Shown here piece after piece: positions 9,828 through 17,720 of a stretch of DNA of 51,446 nucleotides. Numbering within the stretch: the stretch's first letter is position 1; every line of letters starts with the position of its first letter. A model generated the notes under the pieces. That model saw only the letters and a program-made list of their open reading frames with translations. It was not told the origin of the DNA and ran no database searches. This DNA comes from Verrucomicrobiota bacterium (lineage in GTDB: Bacteria; Verrucomicrobiota; Verrucomicrobiia; Opitutales; Opitutaceae): positions 1-51,446 of the forward strand of contig JAEZUE010000021.1 in the NCBI GenBank assembly GCA_023443455.1, in the 5' to 3' direction. The position numbers and the translations under genes are program-made.

Positions 9828-10598
9828 CTACCCCAGCGCATGCTTCCGCCGTACCCGCCGCACGCTGAGCCAGCGCCCGCCCAGCAGCTCGAGGATGAGC
9901 CGGGTGTGCAGCCAGACCATGCGCACGTTGTCGCGCAGGTAGTGGAAATGTGAAACCCCTCCCTCCGTCTTCGACAGATAGCGGCACGCCGCCGGGAGGT
10001 TGCGCATCGGCACGCCCGCCCAGAACAGCCGCACCGCCACCTCGGGATCGAAATCGTAGCGCCGCGCAAAACGTGTGCCGCGCAGCGCCCGCACCGTCGC
10101 GGCCAACGGGTACACGCGAAACCCGAACAGCGGATCGTCGATCCCCTGCCCGCCCGTCTCGAAATGCACCAGCCCGATGCTGAGTTTCCGGCCCTTCAGC
10201 CGCACCAGCGGCGCCTCCGGCCCGAACACCGGCCGGCCCAGCACCAGCGCCTCCGGCTCGGTCTGCGAGGCCGCCATGAAATCCGCGATACGCTCGGCCG
10301 GATGCTGCCCGTCGGCATCCATGACCAGCGCGTGCGTGAAGCCCTGCGCCAGGGCGGCCTCCGCGCCCAGCAGCACCGCCGCGCCCTTGCCGCCGTTGCG
10401 CGGCAGCTCGAGCACCCGCAGCCGCGGTTCGGCGGCCGCCAACGCGACGACGCCCGCCTCGCTGCCATCCGTGCTGCCGTCGACCACGACCCACACGTCG
10501 GGCCACCGGGCCAGGGCCTCCCGCACCGTCGCGAGCAGACGCTCGCCGCCGGTGTTGTAGGTGGGAATCAAAACCAGGTGTGTGGGGGATTCGGCCAT
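9828..10598 (-). CDS. GT2 family glycosyltransferase
   Basis: 256 residues from ATG 10598. GT-A fold signs: LIPTYNTGGE at the N terminus, VVVDGSTDGS around residue 40, RNGGKGAA, and the metal-binding D94-A-D96 in LVMDADGQHP. This is the dolichol-phosphate-mannose-synthase-like GT2 type found in aryl-polyene and flexirubin clusters, where it is thought to add sugar to the lipid at the inner membrane. C-terminal residues are basic (LSVRRVRRKHALG). The frame stays open upstream to 10757, but that stretch is a structured, repeat-like leader and not protein-like. The TAG stop is formed inside a GGTAGGGC repeat sequence. A 204-base leader with a palindrome separates it from the upstream acyltransferase, so it may head its own sub-operon with the lolA-like, MMPL and radical SAM genes. 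Confidence 0.85.
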   Translation of the reverse strand: MAESPTHLVLIPTYNTGGERLLATVREALARWPDVWVVVDGSTDGSEAGVVALAAAEPRLRVLELPRNGGKGAAVLLGAEAALAQGFTHALVMDADGQHPAERIADFMAASQTEPEALVLGRPVFGPEAPLVRLKGRKLSIGLVHFETGGQGIDDPLFGFRVYPLAATVRALRGTRFARRYDFDPEVAVRLFWAGVPMRNLPAACRYLSKTEGGVSHFHYLRDNVRMVWLHTRLILELLGGRWLSVRRVRRKHALG

Positions 10599-10802
10599 CG
10601 CGTGGGTGCGGCGAGCTTGCGAAACACCGCACCCGGAACAAGCCGGGAAGCGGCGACATGCGGTCGGATTCGAACCACCGCCGGCCCCGCCGACAACGCC
10701 TCCTTGGCCGGAGTCCTCGCCCCCCAAGTGCCGCCGGGCGCACAAGCGCTTTGTCACGTATTACGTGACAAGATCGCCGGGCGGAACACCTCCGCCGCCC
10801 AA
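10599..10802 (-). other. Structured non-coding leader between acyltransferase and GT2 genes
   Basis: About 200 bases with no convincing gene. Seen directly: hairpin GGGTGCGG/CCGCACCC (10604-10611 with 10627-10634), hairpin CCCGG/CCGGG (10632-10647), a tRNA T-loop-like GGTTCGAATCC on the minus strand (10666-10676) without the rest of a tRNA, and a long palindrome near 10.76 kb. The frame is open on the minus strand through all of it, which is expected by chance at this GC. It could be a leader RNA, a mobile repeat or a promoter region for GT2. Confidence 0.45.
10751..10771. promoter_or_regulatory. Perfect palindrome, candidate operator
   Basis: Arms TTGTCACGTA and TACGTGACAA around a single central base make a perfect 10+1+10 palindrome. 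It is preceded by ACAAGCGCTTTGT, itself nearly palindromic. AT-richer than its surroundings and about 155 bases upstream of the GT2 start, it looks like a dimeric regulator site, but it could equally be the end of a repeat element. No regulator gene is seen nearby. Confidence 0.4.
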
Positions 10803-11558
10803 CTACGCACTCGTCCGATCACCGGCCGGCACCAGCTCCCGCCGCAGGTGCGCCTCGACCTCCGCGGTCAGTTTCGCCGGGCTGCGGGCGGGATCGTGCT
10901 CCCAGCGGCGGTCGAGCGTGAAGTCGAACCAGCCGGGCAACACCGCGGGCGGCTTCCACCACGCCCGGCCTTTCGCGGCCATCCCGGGCGAGGAGGCGAT
11001 CCGCACCAGCTGCACCGGCGCCCGCGCCCGCGAGGCGATCAACGCGAAGCCGGGTTTCAACGGGTTCAACTTCGCGCCGGGCTCCGTGCGCGTGCCTTCC
11101 GGAAACACCAGCAACGACTGCCCCTCGGCGATCCGGCCGGCCACCTCGCGCACGAGGTCCACCCCCGGCACGCCGCCGACATACCCCGCGAGGATCGCGG
11201 CCGGCCCCACCGCCGGGTTGCGCAGCAGCGCCGGCTTGAAGATGCAGATCGCGTCGGGCAATCGGGCGAGCAGGAACGTCGCGTCGACGAGCGTCGGGTG
11301 GTTCGCGATGTAGACCGTGCCCGGCACGGGCGGCCGCTCGAAACCGTGCCAGCGCACCGCCACCACCCCGGTGGCGTGCATCCACCCCAGCCAAAAGTCG
11401 AAGAGCCAACGGATCACCCGGCGCTGGCGGGCCGCACCCGCCGGCGTGCGCGGCAACAGCAGCAACGGCAGGCTCGCGAGATTCAACAGCACGCCGACGC
11501 CGCCGAAGACCGCCCACGAGGCATAGTAGGCCCCGATGTAGTAGGCGCGGCGGATCAC
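10803..11558 (-). CDS. PlsC-type 1-acylglycerol-3-phosphate-like acyltransferase
   Basis: 251 residues starting at GTG 11558, which overlaps the upstream stop as GTGA. LPLAT family motifs are present: HX4D at H87-PTLV-D92 (IANHPTLVD) and FPEGTRT at 152-158, with GVPGVD (~130-134) as a third block. An N-terminal hydrophobic stretch (~13-37) anchors it to the inner membrane. Cluster acyltransferases of this type probably esterify the polyene acyl chain to a lipid or sugar head. It is coupled to the LpxL-type gene in front of it. Confidence 0.85.
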   Translation of the reverse strand: MIRRAYYIGAYYASWAVFGGVGVLLNLASLPLLLLPRTPAGAARQRRVIRWLFDFWLGWMHATGVVAVRWHGFERPPVPGTVYIANHPTLVDATFLLARLPDAICIFKPALLRNPAVGPAAILAGYVGGVPGVDLVREVAGRIAEGQSLLVFPEGTRTEPGAKLNPLKPGFALIASRARAPVQLVRIASSPGMAAKGRAWWKPPAVLPGWFDFTLDRRWEHDPARSPAKLTAEVEAHLRRELVPAGDRTSA

Positions 11559-12463
11559 GGCCGCACCTCCGCCGGTCCGGGCGCGGCCGGCGCGACCGGG
11601 TTGAGCGGCGTGAAGTTGAACCATTGGTACGGGTCCTTCCGCAGCAGCGCCTCGACCTGCCGCAGGAACGCCTGGAAATGCTCGCGGGCCCGCGCCAGCG
11701 CGGCCTCCTTGCGCTCGCCGGGCACCGGCTCGAAGCGCGGCGAGGCGTGCAGCGTGGCCAGGTCGGGCGACTCGGCCACGCCGACCGACAGGAGCACCGG
11801 CCGGCCGAAGATCAGCGCGAGATGGTAGATCGTGAACGGGAAAAGCCGCCGCGCGCCGAGAAACTCGAAGGCCTCGGTGCGGGCCGTGAACTCCACGCGG
11901 TCGCACTGCAGCGCGATCGCCGCGGGGGTGGCGGCGGCGTCCTTGAGGGCGAAGAGCATCTCGCCGGGCTCGTTGATCCACACGAACTTCAGGCGCGAGC
12001 CGAAGCGCTCGGCGAGCTTGTCGGTGTCGTGCGAGTTGCCCACGCGCTGGCGCACCACATACACCTCCTGGTGCTCGTAGCCGCCGATCTGGCAGCCCTG
12101 AAGATCGGATACGCCGAAATGGAAGGTGCCGAGCAGCACCGGCCCGCCGCCCTCGAGCCAGGCGCGGAAATCGCCGGCCCCCTCCGCATACACGGTGCGG
12201 TGCGGCCGGCCGTCGACCACGCGCAGTTTCGTCATCAGCGACTCCTCGAAGGCGAAGAAATGCCGGAACACCTCGCGGAAACGCGCCGGCCGGCCGAGGA
12301 TCGCGCCGAGGTACTCGCGCGAGTGGCGCCGCTGCGCCGGCATGTTCGCCATGGCGACCAGCGTGCCGAACGCCCGCAGCGGGCGGTAGGCGCACTCCGG
12401 CAACACCCGGTCCGCCGTGCGCAGGAAACGGTAGCCCCAGCTCGGGCCCGGATTGCGCGGCAT
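11555..12463 (-). CDS. LpxL/HtrB-type acyltransferase
   Basis: 302 residues. The HX4D acyltransferase motif is at H115-FGVS-D120 in LLGTFHFGVSDLQG, and the family-typical C-terminal QWFNFTPLNP is present. LpxL-like enzymes use acyl-ACP to acylate lipid A-type acceptors; in aryl-polyene/flexirubin clusters a homologue likely transfers the ACP-bound polyene to its lipid carrier. ATG 12463 was chosen; an upstream GTG at 12487 would add 8 residues and overlap the preceding stop. No strong ribosome-binding site is visible, consistent with coupling to the gene in front, which ends 14 bases before this start. Confidence 0.82.
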   Translation of the reverse strand: MPRNPGPSWGYRFLRTADRVLPECAYRPLRAFGTLVAMANMPAQRRHSREYLGAILGRPARFREVFRHFFAFEESLMTKLRVVDGRPHRTVYAEGAGDFRAWLEGGGPVLLGTFHFGVSDLQGCQIGGYEHQEVYVVRQRVGNSHDTDKLAERFGSRLKFVWINEPGEMLFALKDAAATPAAIALQCDRVEFTARTEAFEFLGARRLFPFTIYHLALIFGRPVLLSVGVAESPDLATLHASPRFEPVPGERKEAALARAREHFQAFLRQVEALLRKDPYQWFNFTPLNPVAPAAPGPAEVRP

Positions 12464-12477
12464 CTGTGCCCGGGTCG

Positions 12478-13185
12478 TCACGACCACTCGAGCCGGAGTT
12501 TCCAGCCGGGCGCCACCGCACCGGCGAAGGCCTGGCGCCCGTGCAGCAGCCCGAACCAGTCGGCCAGCGGGAGCGCACCCGCATGGGAGGGCGAGGCGTC
12601 CCCGCCGAGCCGCGGCTCACCGGGACGGTTCGCCCTACCCTCGCACTGCTCGAGCGCCACGCGCCCGATCGTGTCCGCCGTCCGGCTACGCGTGAGCGCG
12701 AGCGCGAAGGCGAAGGCCCGGTCGCTGGCCGCGCCGTGCGGCACCAGCCAGGTGCCGATCTCCTCGCCGCCGCACCAGAGCACGCGCCCGGCCGTCGAGA
12801 GCAGCGCGGCCTGCGCGGCCGAGGCCACGAGGTTGGCGCCGCCGGCCAGCGGGAAAAATTCGCACAGGCAACGTTGCCGGCCGATCAGTCCCTGCTGCGC
12901 GCCGCTCGGGTGGATCGAGGTCTGGAACAGCGTCGGGCTGGCCGACGGAAAACTGTCGAGGTAGCCCTCAAGTGCGCGGCCCTCGCCGAACTGCGTCGAG
13001 TACACCAGCGCGTCGCCCTCGCCCGGTTCGAGCTCGCCGAGCACCGCGCCGACGAAGAGGCCGAGCTGCGTCATGCGGCGCACGGCGCCGGCCGGGAAGC
13101 GGTCCTTCAGGCGCGCGCGGGTCGCCGCCGCCTCCTCGGCGCCGGGGGCATCGGTGCGGACGGCCTGGATGAAACGTTCAAGCAT
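12478..13185 (-). CDS. Short beta-ketoacyl-synthase-like protein with an in-frame repeat insertion
   Basis: 235 residues resembling the Ketoacyl-synt_2 N-terminal-like family found in aryl-polyene clusters. Hydrophobic ketosynthase-like segments are seen (LGLFVGAVLGE, LVASAAQAALLSTAGRVLWCGGEEIGTWL), but there is no Cys-His-His triad, so it is probably non-catalytic. It may partner the full ketosynthase, whose 3' end it overlaps by 8 bases. Near residues 183-201 the protein reads GRANRPGEPRLGGDASPSHA, which is the translation of a REP-like palindrome; family members would be expected to run from CE directly to the LADWFG region. Base composition and reading frame otherwise continue normally. 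It sits 14 bases ahead of the LpxL-type gene. Confidence 0.72.
   Translation of the reverse strand: MLERFIQAVRTDAPGAEEAAATRARLKDRFPAGAVRRMTQLGLFVGAVLGELEPGEGDALVYSTQFGEGRALEGYLDSFPSASPTLFQTSIHPSGAQQGLIGRQRCLCEFFPLAGGANLVASAAQAALLSTAGRVLWCGGEEIGTWLVPHGAASDRAFAFALALTRSRTADTIGRVALEQCEGRANRPGEPRLGGDASPSHAGALPLADWFGLLHGRQAFAGAVAPGWKLRLEWS
12586..12639. repeat. REP-like palindrome inside a coding sequence
   Basis: Imperfect palindrome with left arm AGGGCGAGGCGTCCCCGCC, centre GAGCCGCGGCTC and right arm ACCGGGACGGTTCGCCCT. The left arm plus centre recurs as GGCGAGGCGTCCCCGCCGAG in the intergenic space at 18169-18195. It is translated in frame within the short ketosynthase-like gene. Confidence 0.7.
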
Positions 13186-14293
13186 GGCAGAGGAGGAGCG
13201 CGGCGTGCGCGCCGCCGAAGGCGTTGCTGGCGCACACGACGCCGTCGAACGCGCGGTTGTCGAAGGCGCCGATCGCCACGGTGTCGGTGAAGGCCGGAGA
13301 CGCGCTGCCGACCGTGCCGGGCGTGCGGCCGGCGCGCAGCGAGGCGGCGACGACCGCGAGCTCGACCACGCCGCAGCTGCCGAGCGTGTGCCCGAGGCTG
13401 CCCTTCCAGCCGACCAGCGGCGCGCCGGGCAACGCCTGCGCCATCGCGGTCGCCTCGAGCCGACCGGCCTCGAGCGTGCCGGTGCCGTGGCCCTTGGCCC
13501 AGACCTTGCGGCCGGCCGCGGCGGCGGCGATCGGTGCGAGCGCCGCGGCGAAACCGGCACCGTCGGGCCGGTTGGCGGTGAAATGGTACAGCTCGTTGTG
13601 CGTGCTCTGCGCGGCGATCGCGAAGTCGCCACGGTCGCGCGTGAGCACCGCGTAGCCGGCGCCGTCGCCCAGGCCGATCGAACCGGTGGCGCGATCCTGG
13701 TAGGGCGCGGGGAACTCGACGTTGAGGATCTTCAACGCATGGAAGCCGCCGGCCACGAACGGGCTGAGAAAATCGTAGCTCGCCACGAGCACCTCGTCGG
13801 CCACGCCCGCGGCGAGCAGACGCTGCGCGTGGATCAGCCCGAGATGCGCGGACACGCACGCGTGCGAGAAGATGGTGACGTTTTCGCCCCAACCCATCGT
13901 GCGCCGCACGAGCTCGACCGAGGAATGCGGCGCGCCGTGGGCGGCGTGGGCGGCCTCGCCGGTGCGGCGCAGGGCATGCAGGCTGCCGACGCCGAAATTG
14001 CTGCTCGTCACGCAGACCGGGCGACGCGCCGTGCCCCAGCCCGGGCCGGACACCGGAGCGAGCAGCGTCGCCAAAGGCTGGAGCCACGCGGGCGGCAACG
14101 CCTCGTCGAGCGCGCGCCCGGCCAGCAACGCCAGCGGCACCGCGTCGCCGCCCTCGGCGCCGAGCACCGGCACCGGTTGCAGGGCACGTTCGCCGCGCAG
14201 CAGCGCCGCGTGGGTCGCGGCCGCATCGCCGAAGGGCGTGAGGCAGTCGCAGGCGGCGAGGCGAACGGGAAGTTGGTCGGCGGGGACGGCCAT
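13178..14293 (-). CDS. Beta-ketoacyl-ACP synthase (KAS I/II type) of the polyene cluster
   Basis: 371 residues from ATG 14293. Thiolase-fold ketosynthase with a full triad: C146 in FSHACVSAHLG, H269 in KGHGTGTLEAG and H302 in GSLGHTLGSCG, plus the glycine-rich end CASNAFGGAHAALLL. It is somewhat shorter than FabF (~410) and divergent, like the second ketosynthase of aryl-polyene clusters. It would condense malonyl-ACP units onto an aryl- or acyl-ACP. It overlaps the following short ketosynthase-like gene by 8 bases; a stable pair is plausible. The 90-base gap to the ACP gene in front carries half of a REP-like repeat. Confidence 0.85.
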   Translation of the reverse strand: MAVPADQLPVRLAACDCLTPFGDAAATHAALLRGERALQPVPVLGAEGGDAVPLALLAGRALDEALPPAWLQPLATLLAPVSGPGWGTARRPVCVTSSNFGVGSLHALRRTGEAAHAAHGAPHSSVELVRRTMGWGENVTIFSHACVSAHLGLIHAQRLLAAGVADEVLVASYDFLSPFVAGGFHALKILNVEFPAPYQDRATGSIGLGDGAGYAVLTRDRGDFAIAAQSTHNELYHFTANRPDGAGFAAALAPIAAAAAGRKVWAKGHGTGTLEAGRLEATAMAQALPGAPLVGWKGSLGHTLGSCGVVELAVVAASLRAGRTPGTVGSASPAFTDTVAIGAFDNRAFDGVVCASNAFGGAHAALLLCHA

Positions 14294-14318
14294 CAAAAGG
14301 ATCGAGAGGGATCGGCCT

Positions 14319-14340
14319 GTAGGAGCCTGCTCGCAGGCGA
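14319..14340. repeat. Single arm of the GTAGGAGCCTGC repeat family
   Basis: GTAGGAGCCTGCTCGCAGGC followed by GA is a short hairpin whose two-armed copy is found at 21650-21726. It lies between the ACP and ketosynthase genes. Confidence 0.6.
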
Positions 14341-14383
14341 TTCGGTGCGTCGCAGATCGGAGGAGAAACAACCGGCGCCGAAC

Positions 14384-14659
14384 TCAGCTCGGCAGTTTCG
14401 ACGGATCGGCGCGGCCACGCACGAAGGCGGCGAGGCTGCTGATGCTGGCGAGGGCCTGACGCGACTCCTCGGCGCTGCCGATCTTGATGCCGAATTCCTT
14501 CTCGATCTTCACCACCAGTTCGAGCGCATCGATCGAGTCGAGCGAAAGGCCCGAGCCGATAAGCGGCTTGTCCTCCTCGATCTCGGCGGGATTCACATCC
14601 TCCAGATGCAGGGTTTCGACGATGAGGTGCTTGAGACGTTCGGTAAGGGGGTCGGCCAT
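14384..14659 (-). CDS. Acyl carrier protein
   Basis: 91 residues. Small acidic four-helix protein with the phosphopantetheine attachment site S42 in GLSLDSIDALEL. The C-terminal half (KIEKEFGIKIGSAEESRQAL) is typical of cluster ACPs rather than housekeeping AcpP, whose motif is usually ADSLD. It would carry the growing polyene and serve the ketosynthase encoded just downstream. It is divergent from a B12/radical SAM gene across a 132-base space that should hold both promoters. Confidence 0.88.
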   Translation of the reverse strand: MADPLTERLKHLIVETLHLEDVNPAEIEEDKPLIGSGLSLDSIDALELVVKIEKEFGIKIGSAEESRQALASISSLAAFVRGRADPSKLPS

Positions 14660-14791
14660 GGGTTTAGGAGGCGCAAGGTTGGCGAAGCTCCGTTTGGCGG
14701 CGCAAGCCTCGATCACCGGAACTCCACGACCCGCCGGGTCTCGCGATTTTCGATTGTGTCGCTCCCGGGCAAACGGGCACGTTTTCGGCCC

Positions 14792-16291
14792 GTGCTTCCT
14801 CCGCCACCCAACCCCACCCCGACCCCGACTGCGAAGGAGCTGACCATTCTGCTGGTCAAGCCGCAGGCGCGCCTGGCCACGATCCATGCGCTGCAGCGTT
14901 TCCAGATGCTCGAGCCGCTCGAGCTGGGCTACCTCGCCGCCGCCGTGCCCGCGGGCCACCGCGTCGAGGTGATCGACCTGCGCCTCCAGCGGCGCCCCGA
15001 GGCCGCCCTGCTGCGGCGCATCCGGAATCTCGCGCCGGATGTCATCGGGTTCACGAGCTACTCGCACGAAAGCTCGTTGGTGAAGACGCTGGCCGAGCGC
15101 TCCCGGGCCGCGGCGCCGCGGGCGACCATCGTCGTCGGCGGGCACCATGCGTCGGTCGCGGCGGAGGATTTCAACATCCCCGCCATCGACCTGATCGTGC
15201 GCGGCGAGGGCTGCCGCCCGTTTCGCCAAATCGTGGAGGCAGTCGCCCGGGGCGAGGCGGCGCACGCCATCGAGGGCGTGGTCGGCACGGGTGCGTTGTT
15301 CGATCCGGCGAAGACGCTGGGCTGGCCGGAGTTCACCGATCCGGCCGAGATGCCCACCCCGCGCCGCGACCTGTGGGACCACCGCCGCTACACCTGCGCC
15401 TGGGTCTGCGAGACCGCGCCGGCCTGGGCGAGCAACTTCCCTGCCGTGTCGATGGTGCGCAGCTCCTTCGGCTGCCGGATGAAATGCAGCTTCTGCATCG
15501 TGCCGAAACTCTGCGGCGGCAAACACTGGCCGCGCCCGCCCGACCAGGTCGCCGCCGAGATCGAGGCGCTGCCGACCGACCACGTCTACTTCTCCGACGA
15601 CGAGAACTTCATCGACCCCGACTTCGCGCTGGCGCTCGCCGAGGCGATCGAGAAACGCGGCATCCGCAAACGCTACTTCGCCTGGACGCGGTCGACGACC
15701 GTCAACCGCCATCCCGAGGTCTTCCGCCGCTGGCGCCAGCTCGGGCTCGACGGCGCGTTTCTCGGTTTCGAGTTCCCCACCGACGAGCAACTGCGCCGCG
15801 TGAAGAAGGGCTCGACCGTGGCCGAGAACGCCAAGGCGCACGTGGCGCTGCGCGAGATCGGCGTGGCCGTGCACGCCGCCTTCATGTTGATGCCGGACAT
15901 CACCCACGAGGAGTTCGCCATCCTGCGCGCCTACGTGAAGGCCATGCCGCCCGCGCAGTGCAGCATCACCGTCTGCACGCCGTCTCCGGGAACCGACGAC
16001 TACGAATCCATGGAGTCGCGCATCTGGGTCGATTCGCCGCACGACCTGCACGACGGCATGCACCCGCTGCTGCCCACGCGGATGCCGTTGCGCGAGTTCG
16101 CCGCCAACTACGCCCGGCTGCTCGCCGAGGCCGGCGCGCGCAACCCGCTGCGCCTCCAGCGTCGCCCGGTCCCGGTGCGCGACATGGTCCGCGTGCTGCA
16201 CGCGACGTTCCGCTTCCAGCGCGCCTTCAAGCGGCTGTATCGGGATTTCCCCCGCTCGATGTGGGAGGCCTGCGGCGCGGTGAGCAACTGA
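14792..16291 (+). CDS. B12-binding/radical SAM enzyme 2 of the polyene cluster
   Basis: 499 residues using GTG 14792. No ATG start exists; another in-frame GTG lies at 14756. Residues ~15-150 form the B12-binding domain (TILLVKPQ, then VIGFTSYSHESSLV and IVVGGHHASV). The radical SAM core has C228-RMK-C232-SF-C235, followed by YFSDDENFIDPD and a C-terminal region of ~90 residues with many Arg and Tyr. Such enzymes are often cobalamin-dependent C-methylases or ring-forming enzymes. It is the only plus-strand gene inside the minus-strand block and converges on a FabF-type ketosynthase across a repeat element. Its expression is therefore separate from its neighbours. Its substrate is unknown; I infer the polyene or its head group. 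Confidence 0.85.
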   Translation: MLPPPPNPTPTPTAKELTILLVKPQARLATIHALQRFQMLEPLELGYLAAAVPAGHRVEVIDLRLQRRPEAALLRRIRNLAPDVIGFTSYSHESSLVKTLAERSRAAAPRATIVVGGHHASVAAEDFNIPAIDLIVRGEGCRPFRQIVEAVARGEAAHAIEGVVGTGALFDPAKTLGWPEFTDPAEMPTPRRDLWDHRRYTCAWVCETAPAWASNFPAVSMVRSSFGCRMKCSFCIVPKLCGGKHWPRPPDQVAAEIEALPTDHVYFSDDENFIDPDFALALAEAIEKRGIRKRYFAWTRSTTVNRHPEVFRRWRQLGLDGAFLGFEFPTDEQLRRVKKGSTVAENAKAHVALREIGVAVHAAFMLMPDITHEEFAILRAYVKAMPPAQCSITVCTPSPGTDDYESMESRIWVDSPHDLHDGMHPLLPTRMPLREFAANYARLLAEAGARNPLRLQRRPVPVRDMVRVLHATFRFQRAFKRLYRDFPRSMWEACGAVSN

Positions 16292-16300
16292 CGGAGACTA

Positions 16301-16427
16301 TTTGGAATGCGGCGGCTTGACGCCGCCTTGGACGGTTCGGCTCGACGAACCGCCCTCTCCGAGTGCTGTGGATCCTGTCGTGTCGAGCCACGGCAGAGAA
16401 AGCGGCGTCAAGCCGCCGCACTCCAAA
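16301..16427. repeat. 127-bp element with inverted ends (TTTGGARTGCGGCGGC family)
   Basis: Left end TTTGGAATGCGGCGGCTTGA and right end its inverted near-copy (25 of 26 positions match when the ends are aligned). The inner part holds a further small palindrome (GGTTCG/CGAACC). It sits exactly between two convergent genes. A second element of the same family lies at 25331-25445. No coding capacity; MITE- or BIME-like. Confidence 0.8.
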
Positions 16428-16433
16428 CCGACC

Positions 16434-17720
16434 TCACTCCCAGCGCCGCAGCACGTGGCAGACGTTGCTGCCGCCGAAGCCGCTGCTGTTGTTGAGGGCG
16501 AGCTTCGGCGCCTCCGCCAACGTCGCGCGCGGCAGATTGAGCCCCTCGCACGCGGGGTCCGGGTTGCGCAGGTGGGCATTGCCGGGGACGAAGCCCTCGG
16601 CCAGCGCGAGCACGCAGAACGCCGCCTCCATCGCGCCGGCCATCGAGAGCGGGTGCCCGGTCAGGCCCTTCGTGCTGCTCACGCGCGGCCGGGCGCCGGC
16701 TTCGGTGAACACCGCGCGCAGGGCCAGCGCCTCGGCGCGGTCGCCGACCGGCGTCGAGGTGCCGTGCGCACTCACGTAGTTGATTTCCGCGGGCGCGACT
16801 CCGGCATCGGCGAGCGCACGGCGCATCGCGAGCTGCAGCCCCGCGCCCTCGGGATGCGACATCGCCACGCTGTGGCCGTCGGAGCTCTGTCCCCAGCCGG
16901 CCACTTCGGCGAGGATCGGCGCCCCGCGTTCCCGCGCCGCCTCGGCGGACTCGAGGACGAGCGCCGTCGCGCCGCCCGCGCCGACAAAGCCGTTGCGGGC
17001 CCCATCGAAGGGGCACGAGGCCAGCGCCGGATCGCTCTGGGTCGAGAGCGCGCGCATCGCGGCGAAGGGCAGGATCGACTCCAGGGTGGGCTCCTCGGCC
17101 CCGACCACGATCACGCGGCGCAACCGGCCGAGCCGGATCTCGTCGACGGCCGCGCCGAGCGCGTGGCTCGAGGAAGCGCAGGCGGAAACATAGCCGCAGA
17201 CCGCACCCGTAATATGGAAATGGGCACCGAGGTTGAAGTTGAGCGTGCCGCAGATCGAGCTGACCACGCTCATCGGGTTGCCGCGCTCGCCGCGGGCCGC
17301 CTCGAGCTGGCCGAGATGGTGGTGCAGCATCCGCGCGGAACCGGCGGAGGCGCAGAAGAGGCCGACGTCGGGGTCGTGCGCGATGGCGTCGCGGGCCAGC
17401 CCGGCCTCACCGAGCGCCTGCTCGATCGCGCAGAGCGCGTACACGCCATGCGGCGCGAGCCCGCGCAGCGTCTCGCGCGGGATCTCGTAACGAGCCGGCC
17501 AGGACCAGTCGCGGCAGTTGGTCGAGGCGACGTCGAAGCCCTTCACCGTGCCCACGAGCTTCACCGGCACGTTCGGGTTGCCGAGGAACTCGACCGGCGC
17601 GAGCCCGTGGCGCCCCTCGCGCAGGCTGGCGAGCACCCCGGCACGGTCGTTGCCGATCGGAGTGATGAAGCCCAACCCGGTGACGACCGGGCGACGGGAG
17701 TCGGGCGGCGGCGGGTTCAC
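16434..17720 (-). CDS. FabF-type beta-ketoacyl-ACP synthase
   Basis: 428 residues from GTG 17720, overlapping the ACP stop as GTGA. All KAS II landmarks are present: VVTGLGFITPIGND, C181 in VSACASSSHALG, H319 in SAHGTSTPVGD, H356 in GLTGHPLSMAGAMEA, and NNSSGFGGSNVCHV at the end. Its length equals FabF. With an ACP coupled directly in front, it is probably the main elongating ketosynthase of the aryl-polyene (ApeO/ApeR-like) rather than the housekeeping FabF. An open frame extends upstream to 17765 but lies within the ACP gene. Confidence 0.9.
   Translation of the reverse strand: MNPPPPDSRRPVVTGLGFITPIGNDRAGVLASLREGRHGLAPVEFLGNPNVPVKLVGTVKGFDVASTNCRDWSWPARYEIPRETLRGLAPHGVYALCAIEQALGEAGLARDAIAHDPDVGLFCASAGSARMLHHHLGQLEAARGERGNPMSVVSSICGTLNFNLGAHFHITGAVCGYVSACASSSHALGAAVDEIRLGRLRRVIVVGAEEPTLESILPFAAMRALSTQSDPALASCPFDGARNGFVGAGGATALVLESAEAARERGAPILAEVAGWGQSSDGHSVAMSHPEGAGLQLAMRRALADAGVAPAEINYVSAHGTSTPVGDRAEALALRAVFTEAGARPRVSSTKGLTGHPLSMAGAMEAAFCVLALAEGFVPGNAHLRNPDPACEGLNLPRATLAEAPKLALNNSSGFGGSNVCHVLRRWE

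Noticed and set aside
10666..10676. tRNA T-loop-like GGTTCGAATCC on the minus strand
   Set aside because: The flanking bases do not form a proper T stem, and no matching acceptor stem, D arm or anticodon arm is found upstream, so I do not call a tRNA.
10599..10757. N-terminal extension of the GT2 protein from an ATG at 10757
   Set aside because: The extra ~53 residues are Gly/Cys/Arg-rich translation of hairpin DNA, and the GT2 fold starts normally at ATG 10598.
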